Notes under the pieces: model-generated
Told to the model about the DNA's origin: nothing
The model's input: only the letters and a program-made list of their open reading frames with translations
The model's database searches: none
In this document: positions 10,169-19,147 of the stretch, in pieces
Position numbering within the stretch: position 1 is the stretch's first letter
How the letters are laid out: each line of letters begins with the position of its first letter
From: a virus
Virus record (IMG/VR): IMGVR_UViG_3300033980_000231
Coordinates: 1-22,246 of that record
DNA: 22,246 nucleotides
Direction: 5' to 3' (one strand)
Made by a program: the position numbers and the translations under genes

Positions 10169-11814
10169 TAGCGCACCCCAAGCTCACTAGCTCGTTTGTT
10201 GATCGCATCCATGGTCAAGCCACCGCTAGAGCGTGGTGCTTGTTGCGTACCCTTTGGCAATAAAGGCTTCATCGCATCTTCAACAGCCGCAATACGCTTG
10301 GCTTCTTCACGCTTGTAATCTTGGCCGGCCTTTAGCTGTGCCAGTGTCATTTTGGGATTCTGCTCAAGCGTATCAGCGCGCCACTTCTCAAAGTTACTGA
10401 TGGCTTCAATCGCTTTAGCTTTGGCCATGATCACATTCGGCGTGTCAAAGCGTGGATTGATTGCAGCCCTGCGCAAGATCTCGCGCTCGCCCTCAGTAAT
10501 CTGGCCCTGGCCCTTGATCAGTTGCGAGTAATACAACTCCATCTCAGCAATGCGTGATGCTGCCATGGCCGCACGGTCAATCACCTGCTGCTTGCGCTCT
10601 TTGAACTGTTCCATGGTCTCGTTGGGAGACTTGGGCAGGTTAAGTGTTAAGTTGGCAATCACATTATCAAGCTGCGACTTATCAATGCCTTGTGAACCTG
10701 ATTCCTGAGCGCGCCTTGCAAGCGTAACGACGGCAGCAAAAATGTCATTCGGTTTATTGAAGGCACCAAAGTATTGGTTCATGCCCTCAGTGCCGATGAG
10801 CGTTTGAATGTCCTTAGCGGTTTGGACCTTGGCCACGGCCATTGAACCCGCGTCAATCGCAGAGGCTGTGCGCTTGGCACCTTGCGTGGCAAGCTCTGTC
10901 TCTTCAGCGCGTTGCACTGCTGCTTCTAACTCTTGCTGACGCTTTGCTGCTTCTTTTTCTTCAGCCGTCACAGGAATGCGCATAGCTGATGGTGATGGCC
11001 TGATACCCGTCCCAGGAGTGCCTGCAGGCGGTGCTGCAGTTCCTGCTGCAGGTGGTGCTGTAGTTGCTGCTGCAGGCTCTGCGCCAGGCCTTGTCATAGG
11101 CTTCGTGTACTTATCAGCAATCTTGAAGACCGTGGCTGCATCGCCCTTACCCATGGCCACATCAAGCGCGATCTTGTCTTCTTTGCTGACACTAATCGTG
11201 CCAACACCTGGAATCGTAACCATTTCATTAGCCTGGCCAGGAAATGGCGTAAAGGTAGGGCCGCCAGGTGTGCGCAGATTGACCGTGCCAGTGGGTTGAA
11301 CTGCAAAGCCCTCTCTCTGTTCTTTCAAAAACTTAAAGGCAAGCTCGCCCATGTCTTTGTCATACAAGCCAATTTGCGTTGCTTTTTCAGGCGTCATGCC
11401 GACAAATTGCGCTGGGTATTGCTGGCCACCGACCGTAACGGTCTCGCCTGGCTTACCGGGCTGCATGGCACTTGTAAATGACTTAAGCGCTTCGCCCTTT
11501 TGTGCTGCGCCATATTGATTGGCAGCAAGCTCTGCGCGGATCTGAGCCATCTCAATGTTGCGCTTGCGCTCGGCCTCTGCTGCAGGGCCTACAGCCGCGG
11601 CAACATTTGAAATGCTTTCGCCAAAGGAGCCTGACTTGGTTGGTCCCAAGAAGCCTTGAGCCATGGCCAAAAGGACTGGATCAAAAAGCTGATTGCGTGA
11701 CTCAAGCGCCTCGAGCATCTTTTTCTGAGCGTCAATGTAAGTCTGACGCGCCTCAGTCATGCCAGAGGATTCGCCAGGCATTTCCACGAGTGCTAGGGGT
11801 GATTTAGTTGCCAT
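10168..11814 (-). CDS. Probable internal virion protein (548 aa)
   Basis: A large, helix-rich, alanine-rich protein without a named domain. Features: a helical start (YIDAQKKMLEALESRNQLFD), a helical region with AEAERKRNIEMAQIRAELA, a central disordered Pro/Ala/Thr linker (PAAATTAPPAAGTAAPPAG, near residues 247-266), and a long helical second half (EEKEAAKRQQELEAAVQRAE, then NETMEQFKERKQQVIDRAAM). The place between the 405-aa protein and the SLT protein and the long coiled helices suggest an ejection or internal core protein, as in T7-like and P22-like podoviruses. A good ribosome site AGAGGT lies upstream of the ATG. No enzyme motif is seen. Confidence 0.6.
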   Translation of the reverse strand: MATKSPLALVEMPGESSGMTEARQTYIDAQKKMLEALESRNQLFDPVLLAMAQGFLGPTKSGSFGESISNVAAAVGPAAEAERKRNIEMAQIRAELAANQYGAAQKGEALKSFTSAMQPGKPGETVTVGGQQYPAQFVGMTPEKATQIGLYDKDMGELAFKFLKEQREGFAVQPTGTVNLRTPGGPTFTPFPGQANEMVTIPGVGTISVSKEDKIALDVAMGKGDAATVFKIADKYTKPMTRPGAEPAAATTAPPAAGTAAPPAGTPGTGIRPSPSAMRIPVTAEEKEAAKRQQELEAAVQRAEETELATQGAKRTASAIDAGSMAVAKVQTAKDIQTLIGTEGMNQYFGAFNKPNDIFAAVVTLARRAQESGSQGIDKSQLDNVIANLTLNLPKSPNETMEQFKERKQQVIDRAAMAASRIAEMELYYSQLIKGQGQITEGEREILRRAAINPRFDTPNVIMAKAKAIEAISNFEKWRADTLEQNPKMTLAQLKAGQDYKREEAKRIAAVEDAMKPLLPKGTQQAPRSSGGLTMDAINKRASELGVR

Positions 11815-11824
11815 TGCTTACCTC

Positions 11825-13042
11825 TTAACCGCCTGGGGGTCCGAATAAACCTTCGCCTGAATCGCTGCCTTGATCGCCTTGAGTGTAAGGCGCCACGCCT
11901 GCGCCACCAAAGCTTGCTGGCAAGTCACCCATGCCCACAACATCAAGTCCAGCTTGGCGAGTCAGCGCATCCAATTGTTCTTGCGTTAATCCGCTGCCGC
12001 CTACGCCACCAAGATTTTGCGCGCCAAATACGCTCTTCAAAGCATTTAATGCACGATCGCCAGCACCGCCGCCAGCAGGGAACATTGCGCCGACCAACGA
12101 TCCCAAGCCAGCAATCTGAGACATGACAGACGGACCGTAAACCGATGCAGGACCCTTGTAAGTCTCAGTCGTTGTGGTTGGGTAGTTGTAGCCACGCAGT
12201 ATCTGAGCCACATTGGCAGCACGGGTCAAAGGCGCCTCAATCTTGGATTGGTCGTATGCCAAGTCCTGCTCACCAAAACCTGCAAGTGCTTTAAGTGCAT
12301 TTTGCGATGCTGTGGCCTCAGTGCCCCCGATATTGCCTAATGCCGATGCCGCGCCTGTTAAGTTTGCTTGCTGTCTCAATGCAGCATCAAGCGCAGTTTT
12401 ATAGCCTGCAGAACGCAATTCTGATTCTTGGCGATTAGCTGCTGCGCCATAATCTGCTAAGGCTTGACCGCCAAGCGTGCCGGCACGACTGCTGCCAAAT
12501 TGACCTGAGCCAATCCCAATAGCCTTAAGTCCTGGTAATACGCTGCGTTGTAAGTTGACATCCGACGCTTCGCGCATGGCGTCAATGACATTTTTTTGGA
12601 AGGGATCGTAAAACGCTTGCAGCGTGTCAGAAAAGACGGGCTTGCCATCTTTGTCATAACTGACGCCAATCGGCGATGCTGCTAATTTGCCTGCGGATGT
12701 GGCCGCATCTAAAGCCGTTTTATAGCGGCCCAAATCGCTAAGGCCTGGCATTTCCTTGGCCTCATAAGGCTTGCCAGTGGTGGGATCAATACCACCAACT
12801 AGGTTGGCGTAGTAATCAGGCCTGCTAGCAATAAGTTCCTCGCCCGTTTTCGGAGTAAACGATGCTGGCGTTGTGATGTTGCCTGCAGCATCTTTAACCG
12901 CTGGGGTGGTGGTGCCAAGCGCACTGGTACCTGCTTGAGCCAGTTTGGTCAGGTAATCGGTGAGATACCCAGGCGCCTGTTGTGCAGTGGTACGCGAGGT
13001 GTCAACATTCGGTGGCGCAATGCCTTCAAATAATCCGGCCAT
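11825..13042 (-). CDS. Probable internal virion or tail protein (405 aa)
   Basis: An Ala/Gly-rich structural protein. It opens MAGLFEGIAPPNVDTSRTTA, then a helix (PGYLTDYLTKLAQAGTSAL), the core motif FYDPFQKNVIDAMREASDVN, then QRSVLPGLKAIGIGSGQFGS with SSRAGTLGGQALADYGAAA. It ends in a Gly/Asp-rich tail (GDQGSDSGEGLFGPPGG). The 'YDPFQ..VID...R...' plus 'G.GQFGSSR' pattern recurs in uncharacterised structural proteins of freshwater and marine podoviruses, from memory. It is probably carried in the particle and ejected, given its neighbours. Gaps to the flanking genes are only 2 and 10 bp. Confidence 0.55.
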   Translation of the reverse strand: MAGLFEGIAPPNVDTSRTTAQQAPGYLTDYLTKLAQAGTSALGTTTPAVKDAAGNITTPASFTPKTGEELIASRPDYYANLVGGIDPTTGKPYEAKEMPGLSDLGRYKTALDAATSAGKLAASPIGVSYDKDGKPVFSDTLQAFYDPFQKNVIDAMREASDVNLQRSVLPGLKAIGIGSGQFGSSRAGTLGGQALADYGAAANRQESELRSAGYKTALDAALRQQANLTGAASALGNIGGTEATASQNALKALAGFGEQDLAYDQSKIEAPLTRAANVAQILRGYNYPTTTTETYKGPASVYGPSVMSQIAGLGSLVGAMFPAGGGAGDRALNALKSVFGAQNLGGVGGSGLTQEQLDALTRQAGLDVVGMGDLPASFGGAGVAPYTQGDQGSDSGEGLFGPPGG

Positions 13043-13044
13043 GA

Positions 13045-16000
13045 TTACTTACCCTTTTTGAGGTAGTCGAGTGGAGACTTATGCGCTGGGGGTGGCAGGT
13101 CCTTTTCCTTGGTGGACCTGGCCCGTGCGCGGATCTCATGCATCATCTTGTAGAGTTTATCGGTTCCTGCCTTCGTTGAGCCATTTCCGAGTGCTGAAAC
13201 CACATCGGCTGGGAAAACAAACTCACCATCAGCTAGCCATGCAGGAATGTCATCGGACTGACCATCACCATCACCAGCCACATGCTTGCCATCGCGGAAG
13301 TCTTCGCGTGAGCCACCAGCACGGAACATAAACTGAGGGTTCATGGCACCGCCGGTGGCTTTTAAGGGTTCGACATAGCCACCTTCAGCGTACCCGCGAT
13401 TAGTCAGTCCCAGGATGTCATCGATCGATGTTTCCTGGCCATAAGTGTAGGTGGGCGTCTCAGGTTGCGGTTGTGGCAAACCCAATCGTTGTGATAGCAC
13501 GGCTGCGAGCATAGGGTCAATCGAGTTCATCTCTTCAATCCTTTGTTTCATGGCTGCCAGAGGATCAATCTGTCTTTCTTGCAGCACTTTTGATTCAAGC
13601 ATCTTGCCTTGCAAGCGTGCAATCTCTGGTCCTGTGATGGGGCCTGCCTGTGGCGATGCTGGCACTCCAGCCCTTGGCGTGGTAGTTGATGGTGGTGTCG
13701 TAACCACGGGTGGGGGCGGTGGCGGCGGTGGTGGTGGTGGTGGTGGAGGAGGTGGAGGAGGTGGAGGAGGTGGCGTCCCACTAATGCCAGAAAAGCCGCT
13801 GACGCCTGAGACGCCAGAAATAGTGCTTATGCCCGAGACGCCCGAGACGCCCGAGACGCCTGAGATGCCGCTGATACCTGAGATGCCAGAGATGCCAGAG
13901 ATGCCGCTTACCCCAGATACGCCACTGACGCCTGATACGCCACTAATTCCAGATACCCCTGAAACACCAGAAACACCTGATACCCCAGACACCCCGGATA
14001 CTCCAGAAACTCCAGAAACTCCAGAAACTCCAGATACTCCTGAAGTGCCAGACTTTTCCGTGCCAGACACGCCTGACAATCCTGACACTCCAGACACGCC
14101 TGAAATACCAGACTTTTCCGTACCAGATGTACCTGACAACCCTGATTTGCCATCACCTGATACGCCTGACAATCCAGGCTTTTCACCTTGCTGCGTGCCA
14201 AGCGTAATGTCAGTGGCTAATGGTTGATCGGTGCCACCTCCACCACCTGGAGTACCACCACCAGGTTCGCCGCCCCCTCCATCACCACCCCCTGGCGCAT
14301 TGCCACCAAGGGCTGCTTGTGCTGCGGCCAATTGTGCTGCTGCAGTGATGTCGTCTTGGACGGAAGTTGATGCTGCCGTTTGTGCTTCAGTTACCTGACG
14401 GTTAACCTCAGCAAGCATTCGAGTGATTTCATCGCGAGCATCATCTGGCAACTCAGGATCATCAAGGATAATTTCAATCTGATCTCTCAGGCCGCTTAAC
14501 TGATCAAAGCCAAGCACAGCAATATCGCCAACGCCACCACTGGCACCACCAAATAAGGCTTGGTAAGCCGCATCAGGGTCTTCAGTGCCAAGACCGAGAA
14601 TGCCGCCCAATGTCCTTAGCGTATCTTGTGCTGCTGGCGTTGAAGCTGTGATGTCAGTGCCTGCGCCACTTACAAGGCCCTGATTATTTGTTATAACTTC
14701 ATCTGAAGGCGCCCCAAACATGCCAGTCAAAATATCAGTTGCTTGCTGCGAGTCAAAAATGCCGTTTGTCACCATCCAGTCGTGGATTTGCTCTATTGAA
14801 TACCCAGAATTTCTAAATAATTGAACCGCGTCAGATAAAGTGGCAGGCTCTTTATTTGTAAACAATTGATTCATTGAAGACACCTGATTAGGGTCTCCAG
14901 CGCCGCCAGTGATTGTGTCATTGCCACTAGCGCCGATCGTTGTATCGCTGACATTTATCGTGCTTCCTGGACCCTCCCGATAAAGATATGGGTCAAATAT
15001 GCTGCCACCAACGCCTTGGCCTGTAATGCGAGGATCAATTGCACTTGCAGCCTCAAAGGCTTCATCAACTGACGCGCCTGCTTGTATGGCGCGCGTATAT
15101 GCGTCGGCTGCCAACGATGAATTGTCTGTTGGCTTAGGCACATTTGTGAGCTTGTTAGCCGCATTGCCAAACCCTGCAAGTGAACTCATCATGCCGTTAA
15201 CATCGCCGCGCTCAAATGCCTGAACTAGCCTTGCACCTTGTGCGGCAAGCCTTGCTTCAGGACTATTTGTTAACTGGGCACCAGCCATGGCAGCGGCTGC
15301 ATAATCGCCTCTGTTAAGTGCTTCAACAACTCTTGCGGCATTTACGGCGTCACCTACTTTAACGCCGCCAATGTCCATGCCAGCAATCTCTCTTCCGTAA
15401 CTCGTACCCATCAACGATGTCGCAATCGCCAAGGGATTTTTGCTGTCAATCGCTTTATACAGATTTGCTGCTTGTTGTACTTCCGTAAATCCACCGACGC
15501 CTGCGACAGAGGCAACAGCGCCAGCTATATCGCCCTTTTGGGCTGCTCGCGCTGCAGTGTAAATTTGAGCAGGAACTTGCCACGGACCTGGAACCATAGC
15601 AAGCATGGACGCAACCATATCGACTGGCTCAAGACCAGTGATTTTGGTGCCCGTATAGCGTTTTGCATCACCAACAGGAACTAGATCATTGCCTTCGGCC
15701 CGATAAAGCTGGGACATTCGAGCGCGAGGGCCTGCAACATCCTTAGCCTCGCCCGTGGCCCCAGATAGCAAGAAAAACGCATTGCCTGATGCAATATCTT
15801 GGGGCGTAATTTGATCTGCAGTTACTTGTTGTAATTGCCCGTTGACCAGCTTAAAAGCATTTGCGCTGGCATCAGTATGCCCTTGGACTGCATTGGCAAT
15901 AATTGGATTTTGTTGCAACAAATAATCTAAAGCAGTCGCTGGGACTGATCTCGTCTCTGCGGCAGTTCCCTCGCCACCCGTGTCAGTGACTTGTACAGTG

Positions 16001-16605
16001 CCAAAGGGTGTACTCGGATCAGCTTGAGAAAGGCTTCCAAACCCACTGGTAAGCACCCTGCCAGGCCTAAATAGCTCTGGAAAAATCTGGTCGTAAGACT
16101 TGCCAGTTGCGCGCTCAATATCTTCTTGAGATACGCCCCACTTTTTAGCTTCAGCAAGAGCCGCAACTTCGGTTGGATTGTTAGCCAAATAATTCAGAAT
16201 GTTCTGATTCATGGCCTCAAGGCCGATGCCACCCTGACCAATTGCAGAACGATAAGCGGTTGATCCAATAGGCGCTAAGTTTCCCGTACCTGAAGGCGTT
16301 AGGCTTACATCAGCGGTTGGTGTCAGTTGATTTGATGCCACACTAAGTGGTGATGCTGCAGTTGGCAGTGCGCCAGTTGCTGGCGCTGTACTCGTTGTCG
16401 GTAATGCGCCAGGGTAGTATTGAGCAAGTGACTTGCCTGTAGCCCTTTGAATGTCTTCATCCGATACGCCGAACTGCGACATGGCAGCACGCGTGGCTTC
16501 TTCCGTGGGCGTACCCGCAAAAAACTTGCGAATGTTCTCATTCATGGCATCTAAGCCAATGCCACCTTCACCCGTTGCATATTGATAGGCGGTTGATGTG
16601 CTCAT
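13045..16605 (-). CDS. Giant repetitive virion protein with Gly-x-Ser repeats and polyproline (1186 aa)
   Basis: The largest gene. N-terminal: two copies of a ~62-residue domain (about 4-66 and 115-177; both with GGIGL-(D/E)-AMN-x-N and ATGKS) joined by a Thr/Ser/Pro linker. Residues ~310-760 hold helical domains. Then come a Gly-rich linker (~766-794) and ~45 Gly-hydrophobic-Ser triplets (~808-943), followed by exactly 22 prolines (945-966). The C-terminal domain contains YAEGGYVEP and [20 protein letters not shown] then [11 protein letters not shown] (~1115-1145), a motif common at the ends of large phage tail or internal proteins. The likely role is a long tail-associated or ejected protein in which the triplet rod and proline hinge act as a spacer. 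The start overlaps the previous gene as ATGA. Confidence 0.7.
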   Translation of the reverse strand: MSTSTAYQYATGEGGIGLDAMNENIRKFFAGTPTEEATRAAMSQFGVSDEDIQRATGKSLAQYYPGALPTTSTAPATGALPTAASPLSVASNQLTPTADVSLTPSGTGNLAPIGSTAYRSAIGQGGIGLEAMNQNILNYLANNPTEVAALAEAKKWGVSQEDIERATGKSYDQIFPELFRPGRVLTSGFGSLSQADPSTPFGTVQVTDTGGEGTAAETRSVPATALDYLLQQNPIIANAVQGHTDASANAFKLVNGQLQQVTADQITPQDIASGNAFFLLSGATGEAKDVAGPRARMSQLYRAEGNDLVPVGDAKRYTGTKITGLEPVDMVASMLAMVPGPWQVPAQIYTAARAAQKGDIAGAVASVAGVGGFTEVQQAANLYKAIDSKNPLAIATSLMGTSYGREIAGMDIGGVKVGDAVNAARVVEALNRGDYAAAAMAGAQLTNSPEARLAAQGARLVQAFERGDVNGMMSSLAGFGNAANKLTNVPKPTDNSSLAADAYTRAIQAGASVDEAFEAASAIDPRITGQGVGGSIFDPYLYREGPGSTINVSDTTIGASGNDTITGGAGDPNQVSSMNQLFTNKEPATLSDAVQLFRNSGYSIEQIHDWMVTNGIFDSQQATDILTGMFGAPSDEVITNNQGLVSGAGTDITASTPAAQDTLRTLGGILGLGTEDPDAAYQALFGGASGGVGDIAVLGFDQLSGLRDQIEIILDDPELPDDARDEITRMLAEVNRQVTEAQTAASTSVQDDITAAAQLAAAQAALGGNAPGGGDGGGGEPGGGTPGGGGGTDQPLATDITLGTQQGEKPGLSGVSGDGKSGLSGTSGTEKSGISGVSGVSGLSGVSGTEKSGTSGVSGVSGVSGVSGVSGVSGVSGVSGVSGVSGISGVSGVSGVSGVSGISGISGISGISGISGVSGVSGVSGISTISGVSGVSGFSGISGTPPPPPPPPPPPPPPPPPPPPPPVVTTPPSTTTPRAGVPASPQAGPITGPEIARLQGKMLESKVLQERQIDPLAAMKQRIEEMNSIDPMLAAVLSQRLGLPQPQPETPTYTYGQETSIDDILGLTNRGYAEGGYVEPLKATGGAMNPQFMFRAGGSREDFRDGKHVAGDGDGQSDDIPAWLADGEFVFPADVVSALGNGSTKAGTDKLYKMMHEIRARARSTKEKDLPPPAHKSPLDYLKKGK
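13708..13773 (-). repeat. Run of 22 consecutive proline codons
   Basis: All 22 codons are CCN (mixed CCA, CCC, CCG, CCT) and the run follows directly on the Gly-x-Ser repeats. Runs like this stall ribosomes unless EF-P (or a paralogue) assists. The mixed codons argue that the amino-acid run, not a DNA microsatellite alone, is maintained. The plus strand reads as a G-rich track of GGT/GGA/GGC units. Confidence 0.9.
13777..14185 (-). repeat. Collagen-like Gly-x-Ser triplet repeat region
   Basis: About 45 triplets of Gly-(Val/Ile/Leu/Thr/Phe)-Ser, encoded by a 9-base unit, interrupted by three short Glu/Asp-Lys-Ser inserts (for example GTEKSG). Exact 9-bp tandem copies occur at about 13835-13862, 13885-13910 and 14003-14035, the mark of recent slippage. 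Glycine every third residue resembles phage collagen-like fibres, but there is almost no proline in the triplets, so a polyglycine-II or beta arrangement is equally possible. Confidence 0.85.
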
Positions 16606-16853
16606 TGACCTGGCCTCGAGTTCACAGCATTGACCACTGCGGTTGCCCAGTCATACCACTCCTCAAAACCATAAGGCTCAGGAATCGCTTCATTGGCAAA
16701 AATATCGATCGCTTTAAGGCCGGCAGCCCATGACTGCCACTCGACATCAGGCCCAGGAATTTGCAGTTGCTGGCCAGCATAAGCCTCGCACATAAGCGAT
16801 GCCCATGAGTCAAAGGTGTGATACCTGGGGTCATAAACCAGTGCGATCGTCAT
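16602..16853 (-). CDS. Small conserved-looking structural-operon protein (83 aa)
   Basis: An acidic, tryptophan-rich protein (WASLMCEAYAGQQLQIPG, VEWQSWAAGLKAIDIFANEA, GFEEWYDWATAVVNAVNSRPG). Two helix-loop-W repeats with similar spacing (WQSWAAGLKAI and WYDWATAVVNA) suggest a small two-helix bundle. No named family comes to mind. It sits with four-base overlaps between the 765-aa structural gene and the 1186-aa gene, so it may be a chaperone or a minor virion component for one of these. Confidence 0.6.
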   Translation of the reverse strand: MTIALVYDPRYHTFDSWASLMCEAYAGQQLQIPGPDVEWQSWAAGLKAIDIFANEAIPEPYGFEEWYDWATAVVNAVNSRPGQ

Positions 16854-19147
16854 ACGGTGTACCCCCGCACATCGCCAAAGTCTGCATCCACAATCACTTT
16901 GCCTGTTTGGTAATCGCCATCGACTTGATTGGATACGAATTTTAAGCGCAATAAACGGCGCTGCTCTTTCATGTCAATCTTGCTTGTGCCAGGCGCAAAG
17001 GTATAGGGTCCTGTCACTTGATCGGGCTGGTCTGGATAGGGCCTGCCAACGATGTAAAGGTCTAAATCACCGACCTGAATAAAGTTGGGTTCGACACGCT
17101 CAATCCGCGTCCATTTGTTTTCACCGACCGGGGAAAAGGTTGCCGGACCACCAGCAATCACGCCCAAGTCTGAAGTCGTAAATGAGCTTTCAATGGCCAG
17201 TACATTGGTGCCTTGCACAAGGTTTTTGCCAATCTCATGCTGCCATAAAGACACAAGCTGCATGAGCGTATCAACCGTGATTTCAAAATCTATGCCGACA
17301 CCATCAAGCGTTGCAGTCAGCGTATCGCCCACCGTGTAGCCTGAACCACGATTGTTGATGATGACTGATACCACCACGCCATTAACGACTTCCATCGTTG
17401 CGGTGGCGCCCGTTCCCGTGCCACCTGTTAGCGTTTGATATGAATAGGTGTCATCAGCATAGCCGCTGCCAGCATCGGTAATGCTTACCTGATTGATGGC
17501 ATCTGCCGTATTGATCTCATAACCCGCCTCCACTGGGAAGCGGAAGACCTGAGAGAAGTAGCCAGCAGAGCGTTGCGAACCCAAAGCTTCGCCCGTGTCA
17601 TACCAAGTCCCCTCTCGAACATTGAAGATCACGCAATCAGTGCATTCAGTAGCATCGCCTCGAGGGTAGAACCACCACACCTCACCAAACCTGGGAACCT
17701 TGCATGCCCACACCTTTTGACGCTGGGTGTAGTTCAAGTTGTCGAAGAAATAGTTTTGGTTCATCGGGTTGGGAATTTCTTTGACCACCCCGTTGTAGAG
17801 CATGAATCGATCAACGCCCACCCAGTAATAAATACCGTCGTACTCAATGACTGCTGAAGACGACATGAACGATGATTGACTTGTGATGATGTCGTAACGC
17901 CAGTAAGTCGTAGCGGCAAAATTTGCCGTGCCAGGAACGCCCAGTGATTGCGGCGCATAAGACACGCGAATCATGCTATCCAAGGACCAAAATAGGCCGC
18001 TAGGCGCGTTAGAACCGCCTCGGACTGGTAAGCCTTGCAAGATCTTGCCCGTGGCCGCATTGACCTGATTGGCGTCTGCTGAGACCCAATCATCAATGTC
18101 ACCTGCCGAGCAATTCCAAATCAGGCCATCATTGCCATAAACAAAAACATACGGATGCAATGAGACGACACCGCCTGAAATGGATACTTCATTGTCAAAG
18201 GTCAGTGTCGTCGTGCTTGAAGCTGTTGCATTGGCACTCAATGTGACTGTCGTTGCGACGACAGAAACCACGGTTGTACCGGCAGGAATGCCATAGCCTT
18301 TGACGACTTGCCCTGCGGCAATTTTAGGATCAAGTGCTGCAAGCGTGACGGTGGCAGATCCACTTGTAACCACGCAACTATCAACCGCAAAAAGGCCTGC
18401 AGCCCATAAGGTCGTGCCCGTTAAAGGGCCGCATAAAAGCCTAGTATTGATTTCTGAGTCAATGCTGTCTAAGTCTTGCGAAGGATGCGCTACAAGCAGA
18501 TTGGTTTGATAACTGACCGTGTCAGTAAAAGTATCAAACTGCCATGAATTCATGTCTGATGCAACAAACGGCGAATCAATCGTTGAGACTTGCAAGACTA
18601 GGCCCGAGCCACCACCACTTCCCAGGCTTGCATCAGTTGCGGTTAACAAGTCACCAGCCACAAACCTAACGCCGCCACCTGTAATTGTGGCCGCGGTGAT
18701 GACACCCGCTGTCACTGTAATTGTGGCCACAGCACCCAGGCCAGTACCCGAGGTGCTATAAATCAAAGGCACATTGGTATAAGTTGCACTTGCATAGCCC
18801 GTGCCACCATCCACAATGCTTAAAGCAGTGACCGGGCCGCCAAAGCTAAAGTCTGTAACGCCAGAACCCACGCCAGTATTGCTGATGGGCACAACTTGCA
18901 AGCCATCGCTATAGCCACTATAGACATTGTTGTACTGATTCCTTACCACTACAAAAACGCCCCGTGAGGGGCCTGCAAGGTTATTAACGATCTCTCGATA
19001 ACCACCCATCTTTCGTGGTCGCGCTAAGCCACCCCCAAACTTTTGGAAGCGCACCCAGCGGCCATCGGTATAGAACTCCTTATCAAAGATCGTGCCGTCC
19101 CTTTGAATGCCAGGCTTGGTATCAAGCGCAAAGACCTTATTGGTCAT
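16850..19147 (-). CDS. Large tail/hub structural protein with inserted repeat domains (765 aa)
   Basis: N-terminus VFALDTKPGIQRDGTIFDKE, then FYTDGRWVRFQKFGGGLARP, a start typical of large podovirus tail (nozzle/stabilisation-like) proteins. Two beta-rich modules, about 105-190 and 550-627, share the pattern D-x-G-(T/S)-GYA...TGTG(L/A)GA-x-AT...V..G.(V/I)....G(V/S)...GD-x-LTAT. A third module at about 254-319 (GSATVTLAALDPKIAAGQVV, GIPAGTTVVSVVATTVTLSA) is an adhesin-like beta domain. The core between (SLDSMIRVSYAPQ, YWVGVDRFMLYNGVVKEIPN) reads like a beta-propeller. The end is DGDYQTGKVIVDADFGDVRG. The likely role is the tail tube tip or hub that closes the portal. The start overlaps the fibre-like gene (TAATG). 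Confidence 0.65.
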   Translation of the reverse strand: MTNKVFALDTKPGIQRDGTIFDKEFYTDGRWVRFQKFGGGLARPRKMGGYREIVNNLAGPSRGVFVVVRNQYNNVYSGYSDGLQVVPISNTGVGSGVTDFSFGGPVTALSIVDGGTGYASATYTNVPLIYSTSGTGLGAVATITVTAGVITAATITGGGVRFVAGDLLTATDASLGSGGGSGLVLQVSTIDSPFVASDMNSWQFDTFTDTVSYQTNLLVAHPSQDLDSIDSEINTRLLCGPLTGTTLWAAGLFAVDSCVVTSGSATVTLAALDPKIAAGQVVKGYGIPAGTTVVSVVATTVTLSANATASSTTTLTFDNEVSISGGVVSLHPYVFVYGNDGLIWNCSAGDIDDWVSADANQVNAATGKILQGLPVRGGSNAPSGLFWSLDSMIRVSYAPQSLGVPGTANFAATTYWRYDIITSQSSFMSSSAVIEYDGIYYWVGVDRFMLYNGVVKEIPNPMNQNYFFDNLNYTQRQKVWACKVPRFGEVWWFYPRGDATECTDCVIFNVREGTWYDTGEALGSQRSAGYFSQVFRFPVEAGYEINTADAINQVSITDAGSGYADDTYSYQTLTGGTGTGATATMEVVNGVVVSVIINNRGSGYTVGDTLTATLDGVGIDFEITVDTLMQLVSLWQHEIGKNLVQGTNVLAIESSFTTSDLGVIAGGPATFSPVGENKWTRIERVEPNFIQVGDLDLYIVGRPYPDQPDQVTGPYTFAPGTSKIDMKEQRRLLRLKFVSNQVDGDYQTGKVIVDADFGDVRGYTV

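Noticed and set aside
13451-14227. 258-codon open frame on the plus strand rich in Pro-Glu/Asp-Thr repeats and 22 glycines
   Set aside because: It is the antisense of the Gly-x-Ser and proline repeats; repetitive sequence without stops creates it. It lies inside the coherent 1186-aa gene and has no supporting neighbour.
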